64,000 bases of DNA from Dethiobacter alkaliphilus (GCA_016841605.1 JAENYV010000007.1:124001-188000); one strand, 5' to 3'; positions 50,487 through 59,643 are shown, numbered from the stretch's first letter. Numbers and translations: made by a program. Notes: generated from the sequence alone by a model not told the origin.

Positions 50487-51683
50487 ATGAAAATACAAAA
50501 AAAAGGTTTTGTTTTTCTTGCCTTCTTGTTATTCGTAACAATACTTATGCTTTTCCCCATTCTAGGCTATAATGTCCTGCAAGCCCAGGTTTATGAGGAT
50601 AAGCCGGATGAGCTTGCTTCTGATTTCTTTATCATGAAAGATGCGGAGACCCGCGAGACGATTATGCAAACCGCCAGAATAATTAACCCGGGAGATAAAT
50701 ACATCAACGCAGAAAATGATCTTTACCGGGTCGAAAATATTGAAGGAAATATTGCCTGGGCAACTCACGTGGAAAGGATAACCCTTCGGGAAGTCCCCCC
50801 CGATGAATGGCTCCAGGGAGCTCTTGCCTGGAAAGGGACCATTGAAGAAAGTCAACAGAAAAAAGTTACCCCCCCCACTATCGGCGTATACCACTCCCAC
50901 GGCGCCGAATCCTACGTCCCCTCTGACGGAACGGAGAGTATCCCTGAAGGAGGCGGAATTTTGGATGTGGGCGATTCTTTCACCGCCTCACTGAGAGATG
51001 ACGGCTTAAATGTTATCCACGTTGATGAAACGCATGTCCCCCATGATGCCGGAGCTTACTACAGGTCTAGAAGAACATGTGAAGAGCTCCTGGGGAAAGG
51101 AGTAGATGTTCTTTTTGATATTCACAGGGATGCAGTTCCCGCGGAGGAATACCTCGCCAATGTGGATGGGGAGGGAGAAGAGGTCCAGCTGCAATTTGTT
51201 GTGGGACAGCAAAACCAGAATATGGATGTTAACCAATCTTTTGCCGAAAGCTTAAAGAGCGTGACCGATAGCATCTATCCCAATCTGGTCAAGGGAATCT
51301 TTCTGGCCAGAGGAAATTATAACCAGGATATTATCCCTCTCTCCCTGCTTATCGAAGTGGGCAGCCATGAGAATAAAAAAGAAAGGGCCGAGGAATCGAT
51401 GACATTGTTTGCCGATGCGGTATCCACGTATTTTGTGGGTCCCCAGGGCAGGCAGGTCTCGGAACGCACCGAAGGAACAGCTCTGCGCAGCGTACTCTGG
51501 GTAGTTTTAATCGCAGGTCTTGTTTTGGGTCTTTATCTTCTGATCAGTACCGAAAATCTTGAAGAACTGCGCGCTAAAGTAAATCATTTCTTCAAGAAAG
51601 AATTTGCCGAACTGGGAAGACAGAGGGGAGGAGGCGGAGAAGAAGACAAAGAAGACGGTGGCGGAGGCGGAGAAAATAGATAA
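50487..51683 (+). CDS. spoIIP: Stage II sporulation protein P
   Basis: A 398-residue amidase/endopeptidase of the engulfment complex. It has an N-terminal membrane anchor (residues about 5-27) and a zinc-dependent amidase domain with GVYHSHGAESYVPSDG (His, Glu), DIHRDAVP and LLIEVGSHEN (Glu). A second hydrophobic segment lies at about 330-350, followed by a Gly/Glu-rich tail (GGGGEEDKEDGGGGG). ATG 50487 is the start because AAGGAGGT abuts the earlier ATG 50481. Confidence 0.94.
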   Translation: MKIQKKGFVFLAFLLFVTILMLFPILGYNVLQAQVYEDKPDELASDFFIMKDAETRETIMQTARIINPGDKYINAENDLYRVENIEGNIAWATHVERITLREVPPDEWLQGALAWKGTIEESQQKKVTPPTIGVYHSHGAESYVPSDGTESIPEGGGILDVGDSFTASLRDDGLNVIHVDETHVPHDAGAYYRSRRTCEELLGKGVDVLFDIHRDAVPAEEYLANVDGEGEEVQLQFVVGQQNQNMDVNQSFAESLKSVTDSIYPNLVKGIFLARGNYNQDIIPLSLLIEVGSHENKKERAEESMTLFADAVSTYFVGPQGRQVSERTEGTALRSVLWVVLIAGLVLGLYLLISTENLEELRAKVNHFFKKEFAELGRQRGGGGEEDKEDGGGGGENR

Positions 51684-51707
51684 AACAAGAAAAAAGGATG
51701 ATTATAT

Positions 51708-52598
51708 GTGTCTACCTTCTTGCAGACTATGCTAATCGGAGTTTTAAGCGGTTCCCTCCTTCGCTACGTTATGTTGAAACGGGATTACAGGCTTTATCCC
51801 AGCTATCCGCACGGTGTCGTTATCCATCTCGCCCTGGGTGTCATTGCTGCGGTCATCGGAGCAGTTGCCATACCTGCTCTGGCGGAAAAAGAATTTACGG
51901 CTGTTACATTTCTGGCCCTGGCGGCAACCCAGTTTCGCGAGGTGCGGAGTATGGAAAGAGAAATGCTGCAAAACTTAGATCAAACAAACCTTGTCACCAG
52001 AGGACCGGATTATATTGAAGGAATTGCCAGGGTATTTGAAGCCAGAAACTATCTGGTTATGTTTACGGCTCTCCTGGTGGGAGGAGTCACTTTTTGGAGC
52101 AATTTTTTTTATGGAATTCTGACAGGCCTCGCGGCGCTGATAATTAGCAGAAAACTGATGAAGGGAAAAGTTGTGGGAGAGATTGCCCATGTAAGAGCAG
52201 GTAAGGTCCGCTTTGAGGGAGCAAATCTTTTTGTCGATGATATTCACTTTATGAACCTGGGAAGAGAACAAGTAAGAAAAATTTATTTAGAGAGGGCATT
52301 AGGCGTAATTATCGAACCTTATGATGATAACGGCAGGGCAACACTGGCCAACAACGGACAACGGAGAGCTATTGCCCACGATGCCGCAGCCCTCCTGGGA
52401 ATTTATAAAGATGTGGACACCGCTGAATTTACCCCTATTGTGCGGCGAAGTCTTGATACCGGCAGAGTGGGATTGGTAATTGTCCCCTTGGAAAAAGATA
52501 TTACAATTTTAATTGAAGCTGTCAAAAAAGTGCCGGTTCTGGAAAGCGCTTTCTCTACACCCCTGAAAACCACCCTGGGTCGCAAAGCAGCTGATTAA
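51708..52598 (+). CDS. YIEGIA family membrane protein
   Basis: A 296-residue protein of the family named after its motif, here in PDYIEGIARVFEARNYLVM (about 102-120). Three or four transmembrane segments in the first 150 residues, then a soluble domain of about 140 residues. The family is found in sporulating Clostridia near spoIIP and der; function not established. GTG 51708 start; the next gene encodes its usual small partner. Confidence 0.85.
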   Translation: MSTFLQTMLIGVLSGSLLRYVMLKRDYRLYPSYPHGVVIHLALGVIAAVIGAVAIPALAEKEFTAVTFLALAATQFREVRSMEREMLQNLDQTNLVTRGPDYIEGIARVFEARNYLVMFTALLVGGVTFWSNFFYGILTGLAALIISRKLMKGKVVGEIAHVRAGKVRFEGANLFVDDIHFMNLGREQVRKIYLERALGVIIEPYDDNGRATLANNGQRRAIAHDAAALLGIYKDVDTAEFTPIVRRSLDTGRVGLVIVPLEKDITILIEAVKKVPVLESAFSTPLKTTLGRKAAD

Positions 52599-52622
52599 AC
52601 GGAAGGGGAAATACAAGGTTAT

Positions 52623-52811
52623 ATGGAACTTAATAAATTTATCCTGGCCATTATAACCTCTGAGCCTGATAAAGTTTCGGGTGGAGGAACTCCTGTTTTT
52701 ATTTCCCGGAACATAGAAGAACAGGATAATATCGCCACAATACTGGCCCGCGTCACAGAAGGAGTTATTCATGACCTGGGAAACGGGGTCTACATTCTCA
52801 TAAAGCATTAG
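52623..52811 (+). CDS. Small partner (capping complex subunit) of YIEGIA protein
   Basis: A 62-residue protein, LNKFILAIITSEPDKVSGGGTPVFIS and VIHDLGNGVYILIKH in part, of the type annotated as capping complex subunit for YIEGIA. No transmembrane segment. Placed between the YIEGIA gene and DUF3189, it is likely co-translated. Function unproven. Confidence 0.8.
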   Translation: MELNKFILAIITSEPDKVSGGGTPVFISRNIEEQDNIATILARVTEGVIHDLGNGVYILIKH

Positions 52812-52821
52812 GGGGCCGCTG

Positions 52822-53292
52822 ATGAAAGTAATATACCATTGTTATGGTGGAACTCATTCTTCGGTTCTCGCAGCAGCTATTCACCTCGGTCTCATAGAAG
52901 GGGAAAAAACACTTTCTGCCCAAAAACTTTTTACCTGTCCTTTTTTCGATCGCCTGGAAACCTCACGAATCGGGACAATTAACAGGATGGGAAAAGACAG
53001 TAACGGAGATGAAATTTTTGTCATGGGATGCAAAAATGCCGGGCCCCTGGTAGAAATAATTCTGCAGGAATTCTGTCGGATGCTTAACGTAGACATTAAT
53101 AATAATGTTGTGCTGGTCAGTACTATTCCCTGTTTGAATATATCTTTACGTATTGGAGGTTACTTATCCCGACGAGCCAAACTTGTAACCTTAGGACGTT
53201 TTTTTTTGCTCCTGGGAGCCCGTTGGTCTATGAATAAGATTAAGTCAACCGTTTGCGAAGTTAAACAAAAACTTTCGAAAAAAAGGAAATGA
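52822..53292 (+). CDS. DUF3189 family protein
   Basis: A 156-residue protein with the typical start KVIYHCYGGTHSSVLAAAIHLG (in part) and a second block DEIFVMGCKNAGPLVEIILQEF. The Gly/Ser/His segment near residues 8-14 could bind phosphate or metal. Soluble. Function unknown; conserved next to the YIEGIA pair. ATG 52822, 10 bp after its neighbour. Confidence 0.85.
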   Translation: MKVIYHCYGGTHSSVLAAAIHLGLIEGEKTLSAQKLFTCPFFDRLETSRIGTINRMGKDSNGDEIFVMGCKNAGPLVEIILQEFCRMLNVDINNNVVLVSTIPCLNISLRIGGYLSRRAKLVTLGRFFLLLGARWSMNKIKSTVCEVKQKLSKKRK

Positions 53293-53385
53293 AACATATA
53301 ACGCCTAAGGTGAAACTTGACAGAGAGTGAAAGAATATAGGATAATGAGGTTCAATAATTTATTTCCAGATAAGGATTAACATAC

Positions 53386-54708
53386 ATGAACAGAGGCTTC
53401 CTCATTTCCGGAATTAAAGCGGGTTCTCCCGCTGAAAAAGCCGGTCTTAAAGCCGGTGACCGACTTATGAAAATAAACGGTTCATATTTTTACGACCTCC
53501 TAGACTTTCAGTATCTTTGCACGGAAAAGAGGGTATCCCTGCAGGTCGAAAAAAACGACAATACCGATAATACGGTACAAAATTTTACAATATACAAAGA
53601 GTATGACGAAGATACGGGAATCGATTTTTTTTCACCGGTGATCGGACCTTTAAGACATTGCCGCAATCATTGCCTGTTTTGTTTCATTGACCAGCAACCT
53701 CCCGGCATGCGTCCTTCACTGTATGAAAAAGACGACGATTACCGCCTTTCTTTTTTCAACGGCAATTATATCTCTTTAACCAACATGGGAAGACCGGATA
53801 TTCAAAGAATCATTAACCGGAGACTGTCGCCGCTATATATATCCATTCATGCCACGGATCCGGCCGTTCGCCGGAAAATAATGGGTAATAGGGATGCGGG
53901 AAAAATACTGGAACTGCTGAAGATTCTGGCCGGGGCAGGAGTAGAGATGCACGGTCAGGTAGTAATTTGCCCCGGTTATAATGACGGGGTTGTTCTAGAA
54001 AAGACAGTCAACGATCTGGCCGGACTATTTCCCAAACTGAAAACTGTTGCCCTCGTTCCGGTCGGTTTAACCAGGTATAGGGAGAGACTGTCTCCTTTGC
54101 GGAGTATTACCCCTGAAGAAGCCCGGGAAATTGTCGAAAAATATTCAACCTGGCAAGAACAGTTTCGCCGGAGACAGGGGGAACCCTTTATCTATCTAGC
54201 AGACGAGTTTTATCTTCTTTCCGGTTATCCCTTTCCCCCCCATCAACATTATGGAAATTACCTGCAACGGGAAAACGGAGTAGGGCTGGCACGCCTCTTT
54301 TTAAATCAGTTAGACAAATGGAAAAAAAAGGGGATACCCAGTTTAAAAAAAAAGATGGAAATCTCCCTGGTTACCGCCCAAGCTGCTGAGTCACTGCTGA
54401 AGCAGCTGCTTGAAGAGCTACAGAAAATTTCCTCTTTAAAAACCCATCTGCATGTCATTCCACATTTTTTTTGGGGTGGAAATATAACGGTCACCGGTTT
54501 GTTAACAGGAAGCGATCTTCTCCGGGGATTGTCCGGCAAGAAAAACCTGGGGGAAATTCTCTTTATCCCCCGTTCAATGCTTAAAAATGAAAGTAAAATT
54601 TTTTTAGATAATTTAACTGTTGAATCTGTCTCATCCAAATTGAAAGTCAGGATAATTCCCGTGGATGGTCCGTTAGAATTGCGCCGGTTACTAACAACTA
54701 TAAAGTGA
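53386..54708 (+). CDS. DUF512 radical SAM protein with PDZ domain
   Basis: A 440-residue protein. The N-terminal PDZ-like domain (residues about 5-45, GSPAEKAGLKAGDRLMKING) is followed by a radical SAM core with CRNHCLFCF, that is a CX3CX2C cluster motif (about 86-94), and the C-terminal DUF512 region (YLADEFYLLSGYPFPPHQHYGNYLQRENG in part, about 267-295). Conserved before der in Clostridia; substrate unknown. ATG 53386; its stop precedes the der start by 11 bases. Confidence 0.88.
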   Translation: MNRGFLISGIKAGSPAEKAGLKAGDRLMKINGSYFYDLLDFQYLCTEKRVSLQVEKNDNTDNTVQNFTIYKEYDEDTGIDFFSPVIGPLRHCRNHCLFCFIDQQPPGMRPSLYEKDDDYRLSFFNGNYISLTNMGRPDIQRIINRRLSPLYISIHATDPAVRRKIMGNRDAGKILELLKILAGAGVEMHGQVVICPGYNDGVVLEKTVNDLAGLFPKLKTVALVPVGLTRYRERLSPLRSITPEEAREIVEKYSTWQEQFRRRQGEPFIYLADEFYLLSGYPFPPHQHYGNYLQRENGVGLARLFLNQLDKWKKKGIPSLKKKMEISLVTAQAAESLLKQLLEELQKISSLKTHLHVIPHFFWGGNITVTGLLTGSDLLRGLSGKKNLGEILFIPRSMLKNESKIFLDNLTVESVSSKLKVRIIPVDGPLELRRLLTTIK

Positions 54709-54719
54709 GGGGACACATT

Positions 54720-56051
54720 TTGAGCACTCCGTTGGTGGCTATTGTCGGCCGCCCCAATGTAGGTAAATCTACACTTTTTAATCGGCTGGTCGGGGAAAGA
54801 AAAGCAATTGAACAAAAAATTCCCGGAGTAACCAGGGATCGCGTCTATGGACGTGCAACCTGGTTGAATACGGAATTTTTGGTTGTGGATACGGGAGGAA
54901 TTACTTTTTCCGAGACCATGGAACTGGAGCAGCAGGTTCAAAAGCAGGCGCAGCTGGCCATGGAGGAAGCTACAGTAATCGTCTTTCTAGTGGATGGAAG
55001 AGAAGGGATAACCGCTCTGGATGAAGAAATCGCTGCGTTGCTTCATCGCCAGGGCAAACCTGTTGTCCTTGCCGCCAATAAAGTTGAAGGTAAAAATCTA
55101 AGCTTAGAAGATTTTTACCGGTTTGGTTTTGGGGAACCTCTTCCCCTTTCAGCAACACACGGCCTGAACATCGGTGATTTTCTTGATAAAGTCGCCTCTT
55201 TCTTTCCGGCTCAGATTGACAAGCAAGCGGAAGATACGGAAACGATCCGTATAGCTATCGTCGGCCGTCCAAACGTGGGAAAATCTTCCTTCATAAATGT
55301 GCTGATAGGAGAAGAAAGAACCATTGTCAGCGGAATTCCCGGGACAACCAGAGATGCCATTGATACGACGCTGGAACAAAACGGAAAAAAATTTATCTTT
55401 GTAGATACGGCCGGCATACGAAAAAAAAGCAAAGTCAAAGAAGATGTGGAATATTATAGTGTTCTTCGCTCTTTAAAAGCTATTGACAAAGCGGATATTG
55501 CCTTACTTTTGTTGGAAGCTTCCCAAGGAGTTACGGAACAGGATCAAAAAATAGCCGGATATATTCAGGAAAGTGGGAAGGCAGTAATTATCGCCTTAAA
55601 TAAATGGGATCTTCTCAGGGATGGGGACAGGGAAAGAGCATCAATAACCCAGGTAGAGGAAGTCCGCAAATATTTAAAATTTCTTTCTTACGCTCCCGTG
55701 GTTTTTACTTCCATACATGAACCACGCCGGTTGAAAAAACTGTTTACCCTTCTGGAAGAAGTGTATGAGGAATATACCAAGCGCATCTCCACTCCACTGT
55801 TAAACCACCTTCTTGATGATGCCTGCAAAATAAACCCTTTACCCACTTCGGGCAAAAGAAAGGGGCGTATTTATTATTGGACGCAACCCTCCGTAAAACC
55901 GCCGACTTTCATACTCTTTGTCAACGACCCTTCAGCTATCCATTTTTCATATTTAAGATACCTGGAGAATCGCCTGCGTGAGGCTTTTGGATTTAACGGG
56001 TCGCCTCTTCGTCTGAGGATGCGAACCCGAAGCAGGAAAGGAGGAAAATAA
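54720..56051 (+). CDS. der: GTPase Der (EngA)
   Basis: A 443-residue ribosome-assembly GTPase with two tandem G domains: GRPNVGKSTLFNRLVG (G1 of domain 1, about 9-24) and GRPNVGKSSFINVLIG (domain 2, about 181-196), each with DTGG/DTAG switch motifs and NKxE/NKWD boxes, plus a KH-like C-terminal domain. It matures the 50S subunit. TTG 54720 is chosen because GAGGGGA lies at correct distance and GTG 54705 lies within the previous stop region. Confidence 0.96.
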   Translation: MSTPLVAIVGRPNVGKSTLFNRLVGERKAIEQKIPGVTRDRVYGRATWLNTEFLVVDTGGITFSETMELEQQVQKQAQLAMEEATVIVFLVDGREGITALDEEIAALLHRQGKPVVLAANKVEGKNLSLEDFYRFGFGEPLPLSATHGLNIGDFLDKVASFFPAQIDKQAEDTETIRIAIVGRPNVGKSSFINVLIGEERTIVSGIPGTTRDAIDTTLEQNGKKFIFVDTAGIRKKSKVKEDVEYYSVLRSLKAIDKADIALLLLEASQGVTEQDQKIAGYIQESGKAVIIALNKWDLLRDGDRERASITQVEEVRKYLKFLSYAPVVFTSIHEPRRLKKLFTLLEEVYEEYTKRISTPLLNHLLDDACKINPLPTSGKRKGRIYYWTQPSVKPPTFILFVNDPSAIHFSYLRYLENRLREAFGFNGSPLRLRMRTRSRKGGK

Positions 56052-56052
56052 C

Positions 56053-56658
56053 ATGAGTATTATTTTAATTGTTTTTTCGTATCTGCTGGGTTCCATATCT
56101 TTTGGTTATCTTATCGCCAAAAATATAAAAAAAGTCGATATACGCAAAGTTGGAAGCGGTAATACCGGAGCAACCAATATTTCCAGGGTTCTCGGCTTTA
56201 AATTTGCTCTGGTCGTTTTTCTTCTTGATGTGGGGAAGGGATTCCTTGCCGTCATTTTGGCCCGTTGGCTGGACTCAGGTTCCTGGACCATTCTTCTCTG
56301 TGCCTTTGCCGTTATCCTGGGGCATAACTGGCCCGTCTTTTTTTCTTTTCAAGGAGGACGGGGAGCAGCCACAACTCTTGGCGTTTTTTTTGGTATTATA
56401 CCTCTGGCAGCATTAATTACTTTTGGAATTTTTATTGTTGTTATACTTGTCACTCGTTACGTCTCTTTGGGTTCTTTAATTGGAGCTATTCTCATTCCTG
56501 TTTTTTTGCTTTATTACCGATACCCGCCGGAATATCTTGTCTTTGGTCTCGCTGTAACAACATTGATCATTTGGCGCCATATTCCGAATATTAAAAGATT
56601 GCTCCAGGGAAAAGAATCAAAAATCGGGGAGAAGGTTAACTTAGCTCCCAAAAGGTAG
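56053..56658 (+). CDS. plsY: Glycerol-3-phosphate acyltransferase PlsY
   Basis: A 201-residue integral membrane enzyme transferring acyl from acyl-phosphate to glycerol-3-phosphate. Five hydrophobic helices. Conserved loops GSGNTGATNISRVLG (about 35-49), GHNWPVFFSFQGGRGAAT (about 95-112) and WRHIPNIKRLLQGKE are present. It starts one base after der; gpsA follows. Confidence 0.95.
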   Translation: MSIILIVFSYLLGSISFGYLIAKNIKKVDIRKVGSGNTGATNISRVLGFKFALVVFLLDVGKGFLAVILARWLDSGSWTILLCAFAVILGHNWPVFFSFQGGRGAATTLGVFFGIIPLAALITFGIFIVVILVTRYVSLGSLIGAILIPVFLLYYRYPPEYLVFGLAVTTLIIWRHIPNIKRLLQGKESKIGEKVNLAPKR

Positions 56659-56668
56659 GGATATACAT

Positions 56669-57679
56669 ATGAATATAAGTATTATCGGAGCCGGCAGCTG
56701 GGGAACAGCGCTCTCTTTATTGCTGGGACAAAAAGGGTTCCCTGTAACCCTGTGGGTCCGCAGAAACGATCTTTTACAGAAAATTTTGCAAAAGAGAGAA
56801 AACGAAGATTATCTCCCCGGAGTTTTTCTCCCTCAAAACGTTTCCGTCACCTGCAATCTGGCCGATGCCGCGAAAAGAAAGGATCTGCTGATCCTGGCGG
56901 TACCTTCCCATGCTACTGAAGAAATATGTAAGAATATTAATCCTTTTATAAACGATAATACAATTCTGGTAAACGTTGCTAAAGGCCTGGAGGAAAAAAC
57001 GCTCAAACGGATATCTCAAATCATTCGCGATAATATCTCGGCCGGCTGTAAAATTGCCGTGCTGTCGGGGCCAAACCATGCAGAAGAAGTAGGTCGGTTT
57101 ATTCCGACGGCATCAGTCGTCGCTTCTCTGGAGGAAGATACGGCCAAAAAAGTACAGGATACATTTATGTCACCTTATTTCAGGGTATATACAAATCCGG
57201 ATATCATTGGCGTAGAACTGGGAGGCGCGCTGAAAAATGTTATCGCGATCGGGGCAGGCTTATGCGAAGGGCTGGGATACGGCGACAACACCAAAGCTGC
57301 TCTTCTTACCAGGGGATTGGCGGAGATTACCCGCCTGGGGATAGCCATGGGAGCAAGGAGCAGAACATTTAGCGGCTTGACCGGAGTAGGCGATCTCTTT
57401 GTAACATGTACAAGTTCCCACAGCAGAAACCGCTTTGTGGGGCTCATGCTGGGAAAAGGGAAAAACCTTGAAGAGATTCTATCATCTATGAAGATGGTGG
57501 CCGAAGGGATTAAATCTACCCGGGCAGCTTATCAACTTTCTCTCGAATACGGAGTAAATATGCCGGTCTCCACAGAGGTCTATAATATCTTATTCCGGGG
57601 AGTTAATCCCCGGGAGGCAACGAGAAATCTCATGAGAAGGGAAAAAACAATTGAAATAGAAGATATCGCTTTTGATTAA
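56669..57679 (+). CDS. gpsA: Glycerol-3-phosphate dehydrogenase [NAD(P)+]
   Basis: A 336-residue enzyme making glycerol-3-phosphate from dihydroxyacetone phosphate, supplying PlsY. It has the Rossmann motif ISIIGAGSWGTALSLLLG (about 3-20), the catalytic LGGALKNVIAIGAGLCEGLGYGDNTKAA (Lys, about 187-214) and C-terminal GSL-like TGVGDLFVTCTSSHSRN. ATG 56669 ten bp after plsY. Confidence 0.95.
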   Translation: MNISIIGAGSWGTALSLLLGQKGFPVTLWVRRNDLLQKILQKRENEDYLPGVFLPQNVSVTCNLADAAKRKDLLILAVPSHATEEICKNINPFINDNTILVNVAKGLEEKTLKRISQIIRDNISAGCKIAVLSGPNHAEEVGRFIPTASVVASLEEDTAKKVQDTFMSPYFRVYTNPDIIGVELGGALKNVIAIGAGLCEGLGYGDNTKAALLTRGLAEITRLGIAMGARSRTFSGLTGVGDLFVTCTSSHSRNRFVGLMLGKGKNLEEILSSMKMVAEGIKSTRAAYQLSLEYGVNMPVSTEVYNILFRGVNPREATRNLMRREKTIEIEDIAFD

Positions 57680-57706
57680 CACAACTTTGCTTTTTTATCT
57701 TCAAGT

Positions 57707-57742
57707 AACTGTATGGTATAAGAATCCATACAGTTTTTTCTT
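57707..57742 (+). terminator. Terminator after gpsA
   Basis: AACTGTATGG (57707-57716) / CCATACAGTT (57726-57735), nine-base loop, TTTTTTCTTT after. Confidence 0.9.
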
Positions 57743-57751
57743 TATTAAGAG

Positions 57752-57780
57752 TAATATTGTCCCATTATCTTCATATAAAT
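57752..57780 (+). promoter_or_regulatory. Probable sigma-E promoter of spoIVA
   Basis: TAATATT (57752-57758), 13 bases, CATATAAAT (57772-57780), close to the mother-cell sigma-E pattern (ATATT plus CATACAAT-type). It lies 54 bases before the spoIVA ATG; sigma-E control of spoIVA is known in Bacillus. Confidence 0.5.
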
Positions 57781-57833
57781 ATATCGTTGAAACATTTTTT
57801 GTTGCGCTGGAATTGATAGGGAGGGGAGAAGTC

Positions 57834-59309
57834 ATGAAATTCGACCTTTTTCAAGATATTGTGGAAAGAACTGGAGGGGATATCTATTTAGGTGTGGTTG
57901 GTCCGGTTAGAACGGGTAAATCAACTTTTATTAAAAAATTTATGGAGATACTCGTTCTCCCCAATATAGATAACCCTCATGTCCTGGAAAGGACAAAAGA
58001 CGAGCTTCCTCAAGGAAGCGCAGGCAAGACCATCATGACCACTGAACCAAAATTTATTCCCGACGAAGCTATTGAAATAACTCTGGCCGAAAATATAACA
58101 ATGAGGGTGAGGCTGGTAGATTGTGTGGGTTATACTGTTCCCGGAGCAATCGGTTATAATGATGAAGGATCCCAGCGAATGGTTTCCACTCCTTGGTTCG
58201 AACATCCCATTCCTTTTGAGGAAGCCGCTGAAATCGGAACTCAAAAAGTAATTAAGGAACATTCGACCATTGGTTTCGTAGTTACAACTGACGGGTCAAT
58301 AACAGATCTTAATAGGGAAAATTACATTAAAGCAGAACAGCGCGTCATCAAAGAGCTTAAAGAAATCGGCAAACCTTTTGTGATAATTCTTAATTCAGCC
58401 AGACCTTTATCACACAGCACCATTGAGCTAAAAAATGAACTCACACAGGAATATGGGGTACCGGTCGTTGCTCTGAATTGTCTCGAATTGAATGAAAACG
58501 ATATCAACATTATCTTTAAAGAGCTCCTTTACGAATTCCCTGTCCAGGAAATCAGTATTAACCTGCCTTCCTGGGTAGAAGTACTGGAGCCCACCCACTG
58601 GGTTGTGGAGGAGTTTACAAATATTATCCGGGAGCATGTTCTCAGTGCAGAGAGAATCAGGGATATTGAGACATCCATCAATGCGCTCAAAAACAATGAC
58701 CTGGTAGAAAATGTAATCGTTAGGAATATTGAACTGGGTAGCGGCTCTGCCTTTATTGAAGTATTTGCTCCTGAAGAACTGTATGAAAAAGTTCTCTCCC
58801 AAATTTGTGGTATTGAGATTGAAGATCAGGCGGATCTTTTAAGAATAGTAAAAGAATTTTCCTATGCCAAAAAGGAATATGACAAAATTGCTCAGGCTCT
58901 GGAACAAGTTAAAGAAGAAGGTTACGGTATAGTGCCTCCGCTTCTGGAAGAAATAAGTCTGGAAGAACCGGAAATTATCCGCCAGGGAGGCCGCTTTGGA
59001 GTTCGACTTCAAGCCAGTGCGCCTTCACTACACCTTGTCAGAGTAAATATTAAATCGGAATTTACACCCATCGTAGGAACAGAAAAACAAAGTGAAGAAC
59101 TCGTCAACTATCTAATGGAAGAATACGCTGAAAACCCCCAGAAAATCTGGGAATCCAATCTATTGGGAAAATCGTTGTATGAACTCGTCAAAGACGGTAT
59201 TTCCGGAAAATTAGGAAATATGCCGCAAAATGCCCAGAAGAAACTCCAGGAAACTCTGGAAAAAATTATAAATGAGGGAAGCGGGGGGATAATAGTCATA
59301 ATTCTTTAG
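57834..59309 (+). CDS. spoIVA: Stage IV sporulation protein A
   Basis: A 491-residue spore-coat morphogenetic ATPase, essentially the standard family length. The P-loop is GVVGPVRTGKSTFIKKFME (about 23-41) and it continues DCVGYTVPGA and NSARPLSH. It polymerises on the forespore surface and bases the coat. ATG 57834 with GGGAGGGGAGAAG upstream is chosen; the in-frame upstream codons (back to 57672) come from the gpsA terminator and leader region. Confidence 0.96.
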   Translation: MKFDLFQDIVERTGGDIYLGVVGPVRTGKSTFIKKFMEILVLPNIDNPHVLERTKDELPQGSAGKTIMTTEPKFIPDEAIEITLAENITMRVRLVDCVGYTVPGAIGYNDEGSQRMVSTPWFEHPIPFEEAAEIGTQKVIKEHSTIGFVVTTDGSITDLNRENYIKAEQRVIKELKEIGKPFVIILNSARPLSHSTIELKNELTQEYGVPVVALNCLELNENDINIIFKELLYEFPVQEISINLPSWVEVLEPTHWVVEEFTNIIREHVLSAERIRDIETSINALKNNDLVENVIVRNIELGSGSAFIEVFAPEELYEKVLSQICGIEIEDQADLLRIVKEFSYAKKEYDKIAQALEQVKEEGYGIVPPLLEEISLEEPEIIRQGGRFGVRLQASAPSLHLVRVNIKSEFTPIVGTEKQSEELVNYLMEEYAENPQKIWESNLLGKSLYELVKDGISGKLGNMPQNAQKKLQETLEKIINEGSGGIIVIIL

Positions 59310-59364
59310 CACGGAAAAAAACCTTACTTCTTCCAGTTAAGTTAAAAAAGATTTTAATTTACTT

Positions 59365-59392
59365 AGGTGCTATTCAAGCACCTTTTTATTTC
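59365..59392 (+). terminator. Terminator after spoIVA
   Basis: AGGTGCT (59365-59371) / AGCACCT (59377-59383), five-base loop, TTTTATTT after. Confidence 0.85.
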
Positions 59393-59403
59393 TTTAAAAA
59401 ATT

Positions 59404-59438
59404 AAAAAATCGGTATCCTTGACGGATGCCGATTTTTT
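59404..59438 (-). terminator. Native terminator of the displaced tRNA-Pro gene
   Basis: AAAAAATCGGTATCC (59404-59418) / GGATGCCGATTTTTT (59424-59438), one G-U pair, TTGAC loop. It sits just past the CCA end of the minus-strand tRNA remnant and ends in T on that strand. Confidence 0.8.
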
Positions 59439-59441
59439 TCC

Positions 59442-59491
59442 TGGTCGGAGCGACAGGATTTGAACCTGCGACCTCTTGACCCCCAGTCTGT
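59442..59491 (-). tRNA. 3' half of tRNA-Pro(GGG); attachment-site remnant
   Basis: Read on the minus strand, the segment supplies anticodon loop CTGGGGG (anticodon GGG), the 3' anticodon strand TCAAG, variable loop, a perfect T arm GCAGG-TTCAAAT-CCTGT, acceptor strand CGCTCCG, A and encoded CCA. Upstream, only GA of the 5' anticodon strand fits; the D arm and 5' acceptor strand are absent and the DNA turns into unrelated sequence. This is what is left when an element integrates into the anticodon region of a tRNA gene. The intact copy is expected at the other end of the element. Confidence 0.85.
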
Positions 59492-59542
59492 AAAAATGGT
59501 TTTTTAGTGAGTTTTGAAGAGTATTTTTAAGCGCCTTAGAGC

Positions 59543-59572
59543 TTGACAGAATCGTCATCTATGCGATATAGT
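59543..59572 (+). promoter_or_regulatory. Strong sigma-A promoter at the left end of the element
   Basis: TTGACA (59543-59548), 18 bases, TATAGT (59567-59572), about 70 bases before the first element gene. Confidence 0.7.
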
Positions 59573-59643
59573 AAATTAAAGGAAATTAATTGAATTTTAA
59601 CAGTTCTGGCTGAGTTCGCACACAAAAAAAAGGCGGCGATATA

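Noticed and set aside
54306-54941. Long minus-strand open frame (211 codons) across the DUF512/der junction
   Set aside because: It is antisense to two conserved genes with full motifs, has no family features, and its frame follows from the codon use of the real genes.
59442-59520. Complete tRNA gene
   Set aside because: No D arm or 5' acceptor strand can be found past 59491 on the minus strand; only the 3' half is present.
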